Of a stretch of DNA of 24,964 nucleotides, positions 7,671 through 14,782 are shown piece by piece. The notes beneath the pieces were generated by a model. The model was not told the origin of the DNA. It did no database searches and was given only the letters and a program-made list of their open reading frames with translations. The stretch is taken from the NCBI GenBank assembly GCA_002415025.1, contig DIBR01000046.1:1-24964 (forward strand), written 5' to 3'. This DNA comes from Spongiibacteraceae bacterium UBA5047. GTDB lineage: Bacteria > Pseudomonadota > Gammaproteobacteria > Pseudomonadales > Spongiibacteraceae. Each line of letters starts with the position of its first letter. The first letter of the stretch is position 1. A program made the translations under genes and the position numbers.

Positions 7671-8168
7671 TCAGTGATTGTTGTTGCGGGTAATCTTGTC
7701 GAGATAGCCCATTGCAAAGGCGGAGAGTACAAAGGTGAGATGGATGATCACATACCATTTTAAATAGGTAGGCTCGATATTTTCCGTATTCACAAAGACT
7801 TTCAGCAGATGTATCGATGAAATGGCAACAATGGAGGCCGCCACTTTGTTTTTCAGTGTGCCGGAATCTACCTTGCCTAACCAGTTCAGTTTCTCCTTGC
7901 CTTCGCTTATATCGAGCTGCGACACAAAGTTTTCATAACCACTGAACATCACCATCACCAGTAGGCCGCCTACCAACGCCATATCGACCAGTGACAAGAC
8001 CAGCAATACCAGATCAGATTCCTTCATGGCGAAAATCTCCGGCAGATAATGGAAGATTTCCTGGAAAAATTTCAAACCAAGCATAAATAGCGCGAGGCTC
8101 AGGCCGATATAAATCGGGGCCAGAATCCAGCGTGCGCTGTACATCAGGTTTTCAACAAAGCGTTCCAA
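7671..8168 (-). CDS. yqhA: YqhA-type UPF0114 inner-membrane protein
   Basis: This encodes 165 residues, the usual family length. The start is TTG at 8168, chosen because GGAG lies 7 bases upstream and the conserved N-terminus MERFVENLMYSARWILAPIY begins there; an internal ATG would cut into it. There are four likely membrane helices (about 12-35, 50-77, 107-127 and 135-156). The family hallmark G-x-V-D-S-G-T-L-K-x-K-V-A-A-S-I-V-A-I-S-S-I-H-L-L (98-122) is intact. The function of UPF0114 is unknown; weak similarity to membrane channel or transport helices has been suggested for relatives. A perfect TATAAT lies just upstream, so it is probably transcribed on its own and not from tapT. Confidence 0.93.
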   Translation of the reverse strand: MERFVENLMYSARWILAPIYIGLSLALFMLGLKFFQEIFHYLPEIFAMKESDLVLLVLSLVDMALVGGLLVMVMFSGYENFVSQLDISEGKEKLNWLGKVDSGTLKNKVAASIVAISSIHLLKVFVNTENIEPTYLKWYVIIHLTFVLSAFAMGYLDKITRNNNH

Positions 8169-8202
8169 AGGCCTACTCCGGGTTGCAAAAATCAGGGAGT
8201 GA

Positions 8203-8231
8203 ATTATACAGAGAATATAAGCGCAGTTGCA
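8203..8231 (-). promoter_or_regulatory. Promoter of yqhA
   Basis: On the minus strand there is a perfect TATAAT -10 hexamer (8203-8208), with a poor -35 (TGCAAC, 8226-8231) 17 bases upstream. The predicted start near 8196 leaves about 28 bases of leader with the GGAG ribosome binding site. The -35 partly overlaps the region just past the tapT stop codon. Confidence 0.42.
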
Positions 8232-8233
8232 GA

Positions 8234-8887
8234 CTATTGCGGGCTTAGGCCGCCGCGTCCGGCTTTGAGATGATTTTTGCGGTAGGTGTCCCTACCCATG
8301 GCGGTGATCTGATAATCGATCATCTTCTCGAAAGCCGGCAAGATGACGGAGAAATCCTGAGTTGACTGAAGTCCGTTCAATACCAGTACAGCCGCCTCTA
8401 TGGTGGACAAACCGTCTGCGCGCGGAGACTTGCGAATTCTGTAGGTGCTGGGCTGGTCCGGCTGCAGAGCCAGGCAGGGCAGTTCTTGTAGCCACGGATT
8501 CAGGTGCATCAGGCGAGTCGCCTTTTTCCAGGTGCCATCGAGAAATATCAGGGTAGTAATTCCGCCGTCTTTTGCTGCATGTGCCCCGGTTGCCTGAGTT
8601 GAGGGGAAAACCAGTGCAGCGTCTGTCTGCCAGCTAGCGCCAATGACCTCCGCCGGATCAAACACATCGCCCACCCAAAGGGATGCAGTGCGTACTTGTT
8701 TCACCAGTATTGGCACCGAGGACAAAGCGTGTCGAGCTTCTCTGGGGTCTTGCAGGATAACGAGCCGGTAAGGGCAGTCCACCGATACCAAAGCCTCACA
8801 CAGACAGGTTGTCATTGGCCGTTCGCAGTGTGGGCAGAAGGGGCGTTTCGGCATTGGTGCGGCTCGCGTTGGGGTCGCCGCCATCAT
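8234..8887 (-). CDS. tapT: tRNA-uridine aminocarboxypropyltransferase (DTW domain)
   Basis: This encodes 217 residues. It is a DTW-domain protein of the TapT (YfiP) type, which transfers the 3-amino-3-carboxypropyl group of S-adenosylmethionine to uridine (acp3U47) in tRNA. The N-terminus has a four-cysteine metal-binding pattern, CPHC then CLC (C18, C21, C28, C30). The signature DGTW (D-x-T-W) is at 117-120 in IFLDGTWKKATRL. A second conserved block, YRIRKSPRADGLSTIEAA, is at 149-166. The start could be either of two ATG codons at 8887 and 8884, or the Met at residue 12 (8854); none has a strong ribosome binding site, so the N-terminus is uncertain by up to 11 residues. It is divergent from an LLM oxidoreductase gene. 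Confidence 0.93.
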   Translation of the reverse strand: MMAATPTRAAPMPKRPFCPHCERPMTTCLCEALVSVDCPYRLVILQDPREARHALSSVPILVKQVRTASLWVGDVFDPAEVIGASWQTDAALVFPSTQATGAHAAKDGGITTLIFLDGTWKKATRLMHLNPWLQELPCLALQPDQPSTYRIRKSPRADGLSTIEAAVLVLNGLQSTQDFSVILPAFEKMIDYQITAMGRDTYRKNHLKAGRGGLSPQ

Positions 8888-9035
8888 ACCGGTTTACATG
8901 CTGTGTAGTACAAATAGAGAGACCAGGGCTCGGCGGTTAAACCTGTTGCGTGAGCGGTGATACTGCCTCTAACGCTTTTTCACTACACTGAGTGGCCAAC
9001 GCGCTACTACGATCTCGACTGACAAGAGGTGCTCG

Positions 9036-9926
9036 ATGAAGGTTGGAATGACACTGCCGGTGACAGAGCCCGGCTGGACCCGAAATACGCTTGAGGCTTG
9101 GTGCCGCAATATTGAAAGCGGCCCCTACCACAGCCTCGCACTTGGCGAGCGCTTGTGTTTTCCCAGCCCCGAAATCATTGCCACGCTATCGGCCTGTGCG
9201 GCGCTAACCCGGCGCGTCAAGCTCCACACAACCGTCATTGTGTTGCCCATTCATGACCCTGTGGTGCTTGCCAAGCAGTTGGCTACCATTGATGTTTTCA
9301 GCGAAGGCCGCCTGATTGTGGGAGTGGGCAGTGGCGGTCGCGAAGAAGACTACCGCGCCAGTAATACACCGCTGAATCGCAAGCGACTGGCGGTGATGGA
9401 AGAGCAGGTTGCCACAATGCGCAGGGTCTGGAGCGGTGAAAAAGTGCGCGCCGGTACGCTGCGCCCGGTCGAGCCCTTGCCGTTGCAAGACGGGGGGCCG
9501 CCGATACTGGCGGGGGTGTTCGGGCCCAAAGGGATGGCAAGCGCCGCTCATTGGTCCGGTGGTTTGGCAGGTATGAGCATGAGCGGGCAGGTGAGCGAAG
9601 CGGTAGATGCCTTTGCCACCTTCCGGCAAATCTGGGCAGAACAGGGCGGGTCAACCGCGCCCTATCTAACCTCTTCATTCTGGTTTGCGTTGGGGGCTAA
9701 CGCCAATGCGCAGGTTGAAACGCATCTGCTGCGTTACTTCAACTGGCTGGACGACAATGCCCGCAAAGCCATGGCGGAGAGTTGCGGCTTCCGAGGTAGC
9801 GTACAAGCCCTGACGGACAGGCTGAAGCAATTCCGCGACGCGGGTTGTGATGAGCTGCTGCTGATTCCCACCAGCATCGACCCGGACGAAGTGAATCGAG
9901 CGGCGGAGGCTGTTGCGGCGCTCTAA
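9036..9926 (+). CDS. LLM-class flavin-dependent oxidoreductase
   Basis: This encodes 296 residues with an ATG start after AGAGGTG. It has the TIM-barrel layout of the bacterial luciferase-like superfamily: strand 1 KVGMTLPVTEPG (2-13), then ALGERLCFPSPEIIATLSACAALT (36-58) in place of the usual E-H-H block, VKLHTTVIVLPIHDPVVLAKQLATID (61-86), the phosphate-binding GRLIVGVGSGGREEDY (91-106), and a late PPILAG strand. The C-terminus has the helical F-R-D-A-G-C-D-E-L-L-L-I-P pattern. Members use FMN or F420 to oxidise or reduce varied small molecules, and the substrate cannot be predicted. Its TAA stop overlaps the djlA TAG stop on the other strand, so no terminator fits between them. Confidence 0.88.
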   Translation: MKVGMTLPVTEPGWTRNTLEAWCRNIESGPYHSLALGERLCFPSPEIIATLSACAALTRRVKLHTTVIVLPIHDPVVLAKQLATIDVFSEGRLIVGVGSGGREEDYRASNTPLNRKRLAVMEEQVATMRRVWSGEKVRAGTLRPVEPLPLQDGGPPILAGVFGPKGMASAAHWSGGLAGMSMSGQVSEAVDAFATFRQIWAEQGGSTAPYLTSSFWFALGANANAQVETHLLRYFNWLDDNARKAMAESCGFRGSVQALTDRLKQFRDAGCDELLLIPTSIDPDEVNRAAEAVAAL

Positions 9927-10693
9927 TCCTGCCGATGCTTTTTGATCAGTTCATACGCTGCCTGTATTTCCTGGGCTTGTTGTTTGCCCAGCTCGATCAT
10001 GTCGTCAGGCAGGCCCTGGCCGGTGAGTTTGTCAGGGTGATACTGACTCATTAACTTGCGGTAGGCGCGCTTCAACTCCTGATCGCTGCACGACTCGCTG
10101 ACTCCCAGTGCCTTGTAGGCATCGTCCAGACTACTCTGGCTGGTGTGGCCTGGCGCAAAGTGGGTCTGGTTGAGTGTTCTGTCGAGGATTTGACGAAACT
10201 GGTTGTCGCTGAACCCGATCTGTCGGGCGATATCGCTCAGCAGTGTTTCTTCTTTGGTATCAAAATCGCCGTCAGCCAGCGCGATGACTATCAGGAAAAC
10301 CAGCAGTACCTCGGGCAGGTTGGCGGTATGGCCGCAGGTCTGTCTGAACTCCTGAACAATGGCGTTTATGTCGTAGCCGGGAGCCGAGCCTTCCTTAAAC
10401 CACTCAATGGCCTGCCGGCGTTGCTCGGCAGACATTTTAAGCTGGCGCATAAAAGCCTCGGTGTGCTCTATTTCCGCTTCGGAAATATGGCCATCAACCT
10501 TGGCTAGCTTGCCCTTGAGTGTGAAAATGGTTTTCAGAAAAACCTGCTGGCGGTGGCCGCGTGTTAGCGGGTTGGCGCCGCCGAGGCCCAGCATCTGGAT
10601 TCGGTCATAGGCGCTGCCGAGAAAGAAACCCAGCAAGCCGCCGAAGAAACCCAAGAATAAAAAGCCTAACAGGGCCCCGACAAATTTGAACAT
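9923..10693 (-). CDS. djlA: Membrane-anchored DnaJ-like co-chaperone DjlA
   Basis: This encodes 256 residues, slightly shorter than the E. coli protein (about 270). The N-terminus is a single glycine/phenylalanine-rich membrane helix (about 4-28), the dimerising TM segment of DjlA. A TerB-like helical domain follows (about 48-175) with two acidic D-G-x-x-x-x-x-E metal-binding-type segments (DGHISEAE 67-74, DGDFDTKEE 141-149). The C-terminal J domain (190-256) has the HPD motif at 219-221 and the long-loop spacing typical of DjlA. It stimulates DnaK ATPase at the membrane, and in E. coli overproduction induces the Rcs-controlled capsule. It is convergent with the LLM gene, with a 4-base overlap of stop codons. 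Confidence 0.95.
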   Translation of the reverse strand: MFKFVGALLGFLFLGFFGGLLGFFLGSAYDRIQMLGLGGANPLTRGHRQQVFLKTIFTLKGKLAKVDGHISEAEIEHTEAFMRQLKMSAEQRRQAIEWFKEGSAPGYDINAIVQEFRQTCGHTANLPEVLLVFLIVIALADGDFDTKEETLLSDIARQIGFSDNQFRQILDRTLNQTHFAPGHTSQSSLDDAYKALGVSESCSDQELKRAYRKLMSQYHPDKLTGQGLPDDMIELGKQQAQEIQAAYELIKKHRQD

Positions 10694-10788
10694 GACTGTT
10701 TTCCCGTGTGGGTGCTACCGACAACTATCGGCAGGAGTCGTTGTTGAGAGGAATGTACGCATCACCAGCGTATCGCGAAAAAGCATAA

Positions 10789-11220
10789 GTGCTTGAATTG
10801 GTATGTTATCAGGGATTTAATCGTGATTCAGTGCCGGACTTGGTGGGGAAACGCGTGTATCTGCGCTATCTCGAAACTGCACCTCAAGCAGAGGTTCTGT
10901 TGTTGCGAAATACTCAGCTTTGGCGCGCAGAGCTCTTTGTGCTGCGTAATAACGACGATAGCTACAGCCTGATTGCGCTATCGGGCGATGAGGGAACACA
11001 TGCCGAACGTATAAAAGTTCAGGGGCCATATCCCTCTCGCCCTCAGGCGGTGGCCGCTCGATCTGCGGTGGCGGTGCAGTTGCAGGATTTTGGCTTCACG
11101 ATCGACGAACTTTCTACCGCGCGCTGGCGCTTGCAGGCACAGCGTAAAATCAGAGAAGTGCGGGAACTGAGAATACAAAATGCGCCGGACTGCAGTTTTG
11201 ATCCGCAGGATGTCTACTGA
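10789..11220 (+). CDS. Conserved-looking hypothetical protein upstream of a DUF3127 gene
   Basis: This encodes 143 residues if the GTG at 10789 is used; a TAA directly precedes it in frame, so this is the longest possible product. No good ribosome binding site is visible, and TTG at 10798 or GTG at 10831 are alternatives. The protein is soluble, with no signal or membrane segment. It reads as a beta-rich N-terminal half (RVYLRYLETAPQAEVLLLRN, 22-41) and a basic helical C-terminal part (RWRLQAQRKIREVRELRI, about 112-129). I do not recognise a family. It ends 60 bases before the DUF3127 gene on the same strand and probably shares its transcript. Confidence 0.7.
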   Translation: MLELVCYQGFNRDSVPDLVGKRVYLRYLETAPQAEVLLLRNTQLWRAELFVLRNNDDSYSLIALSGDEGTHAERIKVQGPYPSRPQAVAARSAVAVQLQDFGFTIDELSTARWRLQAQRKIREVRELRIQNAPDCSFDPQDVY

Positions 11221-11280
11221 AGTGGTGCCGGTTGACTCAATGGTGCCGATAATTGCGGCTGATACAGCAGAAGGAGAAAC

Positions 11281-11637
11281 ATGCCATACGAACTGACGGG
11301 TAAAGTGAAAGTTATCCAGGACGAGCAAACATTCAGCAGTGGCTTTTCGAAGAAAGAAATGGTCGTCACGGTTGAAGACGGCAACTATCCGCAAGACATC
11401 AATCTTGAATTTCTGAAAGAAAAAATCAGCTTGCTTGATGGTCTTGCCGTTGGGCAGGACGTCACGGTGACCTTTGATATCCGGGGCCGGGAGTACAACG
11501 GGCGCTACTTTAATAATCTGGTAGGCTGGAAAATTCAGGCAGCTACCGACCCGGCCAGTGCCCCTCAAAACCAGCAAGTACCCGGCGCCGGGTTTGCGTC
11601 GCCTTTTGATTCCGGTGATGACGATATTCCGTTTTAA
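11281..11637 (+). CDS. DUF3127 OB-fold-like protein with an SSB-type C-terminal tip
   Basis: This encodes 118 residues. The ATG start has a strong AAGGAG site. The body (1-86) matches the DUF3127 pattern: Y-E-L-T-G-K-V (3-9), F-x-K-K-E-M-V-V-T-V-E (22-32), YPQDINLEF (36-44), a V-G-Q-D-V-T-V-T-F-D-I-R-G-R-E-Y-N-G-R-Y-F-N-N-L segment (57-80), and W-K-I-Q. The short beta strands suggest an OB fold. Residues 88-110 form a Pro/Gln/Gly/Ala-rich linker, and the last residues are GDDDIPF (112-118). The final six, DDDIPF, are those of E. coli SSB, the tip that recruits ExoI, RecO, RecQ, PriA and others. The likely reading is an SSB-like protein that binds nucleic acid or competes for SSB partners; that function is inferred. 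It is shorter than SSB (about 178 residues) and is not SSB itself. Confidence 0.88.
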   Translation: MPYELTGKVKVIQDEQTFSSGFSKKEMVVTVEDGNYPQDINLEFLKEKISLLDGLAVGQDVTVTFDIRGREYNGRYFNNLVGWKIQAATDPASAPQNQQVPGAGFASPFDSGDDDIPF

Positions 11638-11926
11638 ATAACCCTTGGACCTCTAAACCGTGGTGTTAAGTATCGGGAGCGCGAGCGCATCGCGCTTGCG
11701 GAACGAGCACCGCGCCCGAAGGGGTCCCTTGATCCAGAAGGTAAGCTGTAAGTAGTATGGGGAATACACCTGTGGCCGCGCCGGTTGGCCCGGTCGCATC
11801 AGTACTCTGTGCAGCCTAGTATTGCTCTGTAGAGGCTGGCATACGAGAAGCGTTTTTGGTGCTGTGCTTCAAGCACGTGAGGTCGCGAGCCCCTGCTATT
11901 GTCTATTATTAACCAGGTAAAAATCG
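11638..11926. other. Intergenic region with a strong hairpin
   Basis: These 289 bases between the DUF3127 and PhoX-like genes hold no credible coding sequence. A 9-bp stem (11680-11688 with 11692-11700, one G.T pair) with a 3-base loop stands 42 bases past the DUF3127 stop. No T-run follows it, so it is at best a factor-dependent terminator or an RNA-stability element. I see no convincing -35/-10 pair for the PhoX-like gene, whose ribosome binding site (CAGG) is also weak. Confidence 0.5.
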
Positions 11927-13345
11927 ATGAACCCCCTACTTAAAGACATCGAGCGTCTCGGGCAATCCCGACGCGACTTTCTTCGCAACCTGCTATTTTC
12001 CGCAGGTAGTCTCGCCACTGCCAGTTGGCTCTCGGGCTGCCATAGCGATAGCAGTAGTTCTCCTGCGGTCGGAGGCGGGCCAGCCGAACCGGGGCGCAGC
12101 CGCTTTGCTGACATCGGGCCGTTGATGGCGGCGGACGACAATGGCGTCGAACTGCCCGAGGGTTTCAGCTCCCGTGTGGTTGCGGTATTCAACGAGCCGC
12201 CGGTGGCCGCCAATCCGGGGTTTCTCTGGCACGCCGATCCGGACGGCGGGGCGGTCTTTCGCACCAACGACGGCGGTTGGATTTACGTTTCGAACAGCGA
12301 AGTCCGTGATACGACCACGGGCGGAGCGGCAGGGCTGCCGGGAACCTCGCGGGAAGACGCGGAACGGCTGGGCCTGCTTCGCGGCGGCGTTAGCGCCTTG
12401 CGTTTCGACGCCGATGGCGCGCTGGTCGACGCTTACGCAGTGCAGCGCGGCACGACCACCAACTGTTCGGGCGGGCCCACGCCCTGGGGCACCTGGGTGA
12501 ACGGAGAGGAAATTCTTGACGGCTACATGTTCGAGTGCAGCCCGCTCCGTGACGGTGGCGAGCCAATCCGCCTGGACCGTTTTGGCCGCAAGGCCCACGA
12601 GATGGCGGCACTCGACGTTGAAGACCGGGCGATTTATCACACCGAGGATATGGCAGGTAACGAACGGTTTTACCGCACGATTTTTCCGACTGCAACGTCC
12701 TGGCCCAGCGGTGGTCGGCCAGACTGGCAGCAGGGTGTGCTGCAGGTGCTGGTCGTTGACGCCGGTATTGATGCGGCCCGCCAGGGGCCGGTGCCTATTC
12801 GCTGGGTTAATGCCATTGATGACGGCCGTCCGCAAAGTGATGTTTACCTCGATGAGACAACAGTCTTTGCAGGGAACGAGGGGTGCTGGTTTCTCTCTGG
12901 CTTCGTGTTTTTTTCAACCAAGAGCGACGACAATATCTGGGCCATTGATACCATCGGCGGCACAATCGAGAGCATTTACAACCCGGACGATGGGCCGGTA
13001 GGGTCGCCGGCCGACCCCGACGAGCCGCCCATGGCCGGCGTCGATAACATTACAATGACGCTGGACGGTGAGATGGTCGTGGTCGAGGATGGTGGCGACA
13101 TGCGGGCCATGGTCCTGTTACCTGATCGCACGACGATTCCCCTGCTAAGGTTGCCCGGTGATCCGGCGGTTACCGAGGTCACTGGCCCGGCCTTCTCACC
13201 AGACGGTCGGCGCCTGTACGTAGCCAACCAGCGGGCGCTGCGCAACGGGCTACCGGCGGGTTTTGGCACTGGCGGTGTTGTTTACGAGATCACTCTGCCT
13301 TTCGCCGTCAGGGTAGCCCCTCCGCTGGCTGGCCTGGTCAGCTAG
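11927..13345 (+). CDS. Tat-exported PhoX/DUF839 family lipoprotein (phosphatase-like)
   Basis: This encodes 472 residues. The N-terminus has a twin-arginine signal, SRRDFLRNL (14-22), and a lipobox LSGC with Cys38, so the protein should cross folded by Tat and be lipid-anchored. A serine-rich tether follows. The PhoX/DUF839 signatures are clear: NCSGGPTPWGTWVNGEE (179-195) with the conserved Cys and Glu pair, HTEDMAGNERFYR (238-250), GCWFLSGFVFFSTK, a V-D-N-I-T-M-T-L-D-G metal-site strand, and FSPDGRRLYVANQ near the end. PhoX enzymes are Ca/Fe-dependent six-bladed beta-propeller alkaline phosphatases. This one is shorter than classical PhoX (over 600 residues) and belongs to the compact DUF839 type, so phosphatase activity is likely but not certain. 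No Pho-box is apparent upstream. It converges on a beta-propeller gene 14 bases away. Confidence 0.88.
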   Translation: MNPLLKDIERLGQSRRDFLRNLLFSAGSLATASWLSGCHSDSSSSPAVGGGPAEPGRSRFADIGPLMAADDNGVELPEGFSSRVVAVFNEPPVAANPGFLWHADPDGGAVFRTNDGGWIYVSNSEVRDTTTGGAAGLPGTSREDAERLGLLRGGVSALRFDADGALVDAYAVQRGTTTNCSGGPTPWGTWVNGEEILDGYMFECSPLRDGGEPIRLDRFGRKAHEMAALDVEDRAIYHTEDMAGNERFYRTIFPTATSWPSGGRPDWQQGVLQVLVVDAGIDAARQGPVPIRWVNAIDDGRPQSDVYLDETTVFAGNEGCWFLSGFVFFSTKSDDNIWAIDTIGGTIESIYNPDDGPVGSPADPDEPPMAGVDNITMTLDGEMVVVEDGGDMRAMVLLPDRTTIPLLRLPGDPAVTEVTGPAFSPDGRRLYVANQRALRNGLPAGFGTGGVVYEITLPFAVRVAPPLAGLVS

Positions 13346-13359
13346 CCGGCGTTCGACTG

Positions 13360-14640
13360 TCAGCGTGTGGGCAGCAGCAATTTGCCCGTGCGGATACGTT
13401 GCGGGTGATTGCCCACCGGCACGCTCGCCAACTGTTCGCCGCTCTCGAAATCTATCACGACAACACTGTCCTGCTCGCTGCTTGACACATAGCAGTGCTT
13501 GCCATCTTCGCTCTCGGTGGCCCAGTAGGGCTTGGAGCCCAGTGGCTCTTCTGACAGCGTGACAACCTTATACTCGAAGCTCTCGCGGTCAACGATGGCG
13601 GCATAGCCGGACATGGTGGCTGCCACGCACAGCTTGGTGCCCGCGTGATTCAAGGCCAGGCCGTGGTGGGCGGAGTTAAGCTGGTACTTTCGCAGGGGCA
13701 TCTGCTGAATTTTCGGCGGCACTGGTAAATCCAGATGGCGGGTGATGCGGTGTTCTTTCAGATCGTATTCGAAAAAGCCGTGAAAGAAGGATACTTGCAG
13801 ATACGCGTAGCTTTCGTCCGGCATCACTGACATCGGGCGCACGGCGGAATCCACCCAGTCCAGGCCGTATTCTTGCAGCTTTTCGGCCATATCCACGCTC
13901 TTGAGTACTTCATAGGTGTTGGCATCGGCAATGACAAAGCGGCGCTCGCCCTTGAGCCAGTCCAGCCAGGGGGCGGTTGTTGGTACGAACACGCGTCCAA
14001 TAGTAGCGTGGTAAATACGCTGGCCGTCTTTTGAATAATTGCTCTCGTGTGGCTGATCACCGGGGTAAAAATTGCTAACGATTTTTCCCGTCGCTGTGTC
14101 GATGGCGTGCACCACACCGCCGGTGGAGGCTGAAATCAGGAAAATCTTCCCGTCCGGAGACAGGGCCGCATGGTCAGAGCGCGAGCCTTTGACTTTGGTG
14201 CGCCAGGCGATTTTTCCCGTCACTACATCCAACGCAATGGCGTCAGCGAAACTGGGGCGCGACACGTACAGGTAGCGACCGTCTTTGGAGGGAAACAGAT
14301 CGTCAACCAGCTGGTCGTTGCCTTCGCCAACCACATAACGGATAAAGCGGGCCGCGCCCCGGCGATAAAAGCTGCTGTTGATTTCTTCGAAGCGCTCATC
14401 AATATCCGGCACCAGATTGTAACGAGCCAGTACCTCGAATGTGTTCGGGTCGAATACCTCGGCGGTGCCATCCCAATTGCTGCCAACCACCACCGAATCA
14501 CGCAGTGTTGTTGCCGCAGCATTCACCACCGGGTTGGCGTCAAGTTCCGGGCCTACCGGGGTCAGCGGACGGGTCAGGAGAAACAGACCGGCGGCAATGG
14601 CCAGCAGTAAGGTCAGCAGCAGGGTCTTGATCAGTCGCAT
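13360..14640 (-). CDS. YncE/YVTN-like beta-propeller protein, membrane-anchored or secreted
   Basis: This encodes 426 residues. The N-terminal hydrophobic stretch (about 4-23) is followed by R-P-L-T-P without a clear signal-peptidase site, so it may stay anchored facing the periplasm. The rest is a run of beta-propeller blades, each with a P-D/K-D-G-x-x-x-Y turn and a V-x-D-x-x-x-G-x hairpin: VVGSNWDGTAEVFD, FPSKDGRYLYVSR, LSPDGKIFLIS, IDTATGKIV, MPDESYAYL, LNHAGTKLCVAA, ESEDGKHCYVSSSEQDSVVVID. This resembles YncE/YVTN and quinoprotein dehydrogenase propellers. No cytochrome CxxCH or PQQ ligand signature is obvious, so it is probably a binding or scaffolding propeller. The same-strand LLM gene lies 142 bases upstream, but a promoter sits between. 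Confidence 0.8.
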   Translation of the reverse strand: MRLIKTLLLTLLLAIAAGLFLLTRPLTPVGPELDANPVVNAAATTLRDSVVVGSNWDGTAEVFDPNTFEVLARYNLVPDIDERFEEINSSFYRRGAARFIRYVVGEGNDQLVDDLFPSKDGRYLYVSRPSFADAIALDVVTGKIAWRTKVKGSRSDHAALSPDGKIFLISASTGGVVHAIDTATGKIVSNFYPGDQPHESNYSKDGQRIYHATIGRVFVPTTAPWLDWLKGERRFVIADANTYEVLKSVDMAEKLQEYGLDWVDSAVRPMSVMPDESYAYLQVSFFHGFFEYDLKEHRITRHLDLPVPPKIQQMPLRKYQLNSAHHGLALNHAGTKLCVAATMSGYAAIVDRESFEYKVVTLSEEPLGSKPYWATESEDGKHCYVSSSEQDSVVVIDFESGEQLASVPVGNHPQRIRTGKLLLPTR

Positions 14641-14699
14641 AGTGAAATCTCTTGGTTGTCCTGAAAGGCGCTTTTATCGGTTGCGCATGAAAGTTGGCA

Positions 14700-14732
14700 A
14701 TGATACCAAAACGGCAAGACGGCGAGTGTCAA
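14700..14732 (-). promoter_or_regulatory. Promoter of the beta-propeller gene
   Basis: On the minus strand, a perfect TTGACA (14727-14732) lies upstream of TATCAT (14700-14705, 5 of 6), which is preceded by TGG (14706-14708), an extended -10. The spacer between the hexamers is 21 bases, too long for standard sigma70 spacing, so the extended -10 may act alone or the TTGACA may be incidental. The transcript would have a leader of about 50 bases. Confidence 0.42.
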
Positions 14733-14782
14733 ATTGGCGACAGTTCGAACGGGGCTTTGCCTGATTACCGAGCGCTGCGCTG

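Noticed and set aside
10978..11577. 199-residue minus-strand open frame across the unknown gene and the DUF3127 gene
   Set aside because: It would be antisense to a gene with a strong ribosome binding site and family motifs; it has no start signal of its own.
11993..12835. 280-residue minus-strand open frame
   Set aside because: It is antisense to the PhoX/DUF839 gene, whose Tat signal, lipobox and family motifs are all in the plus frame. High GC content explains the long shadow frame.
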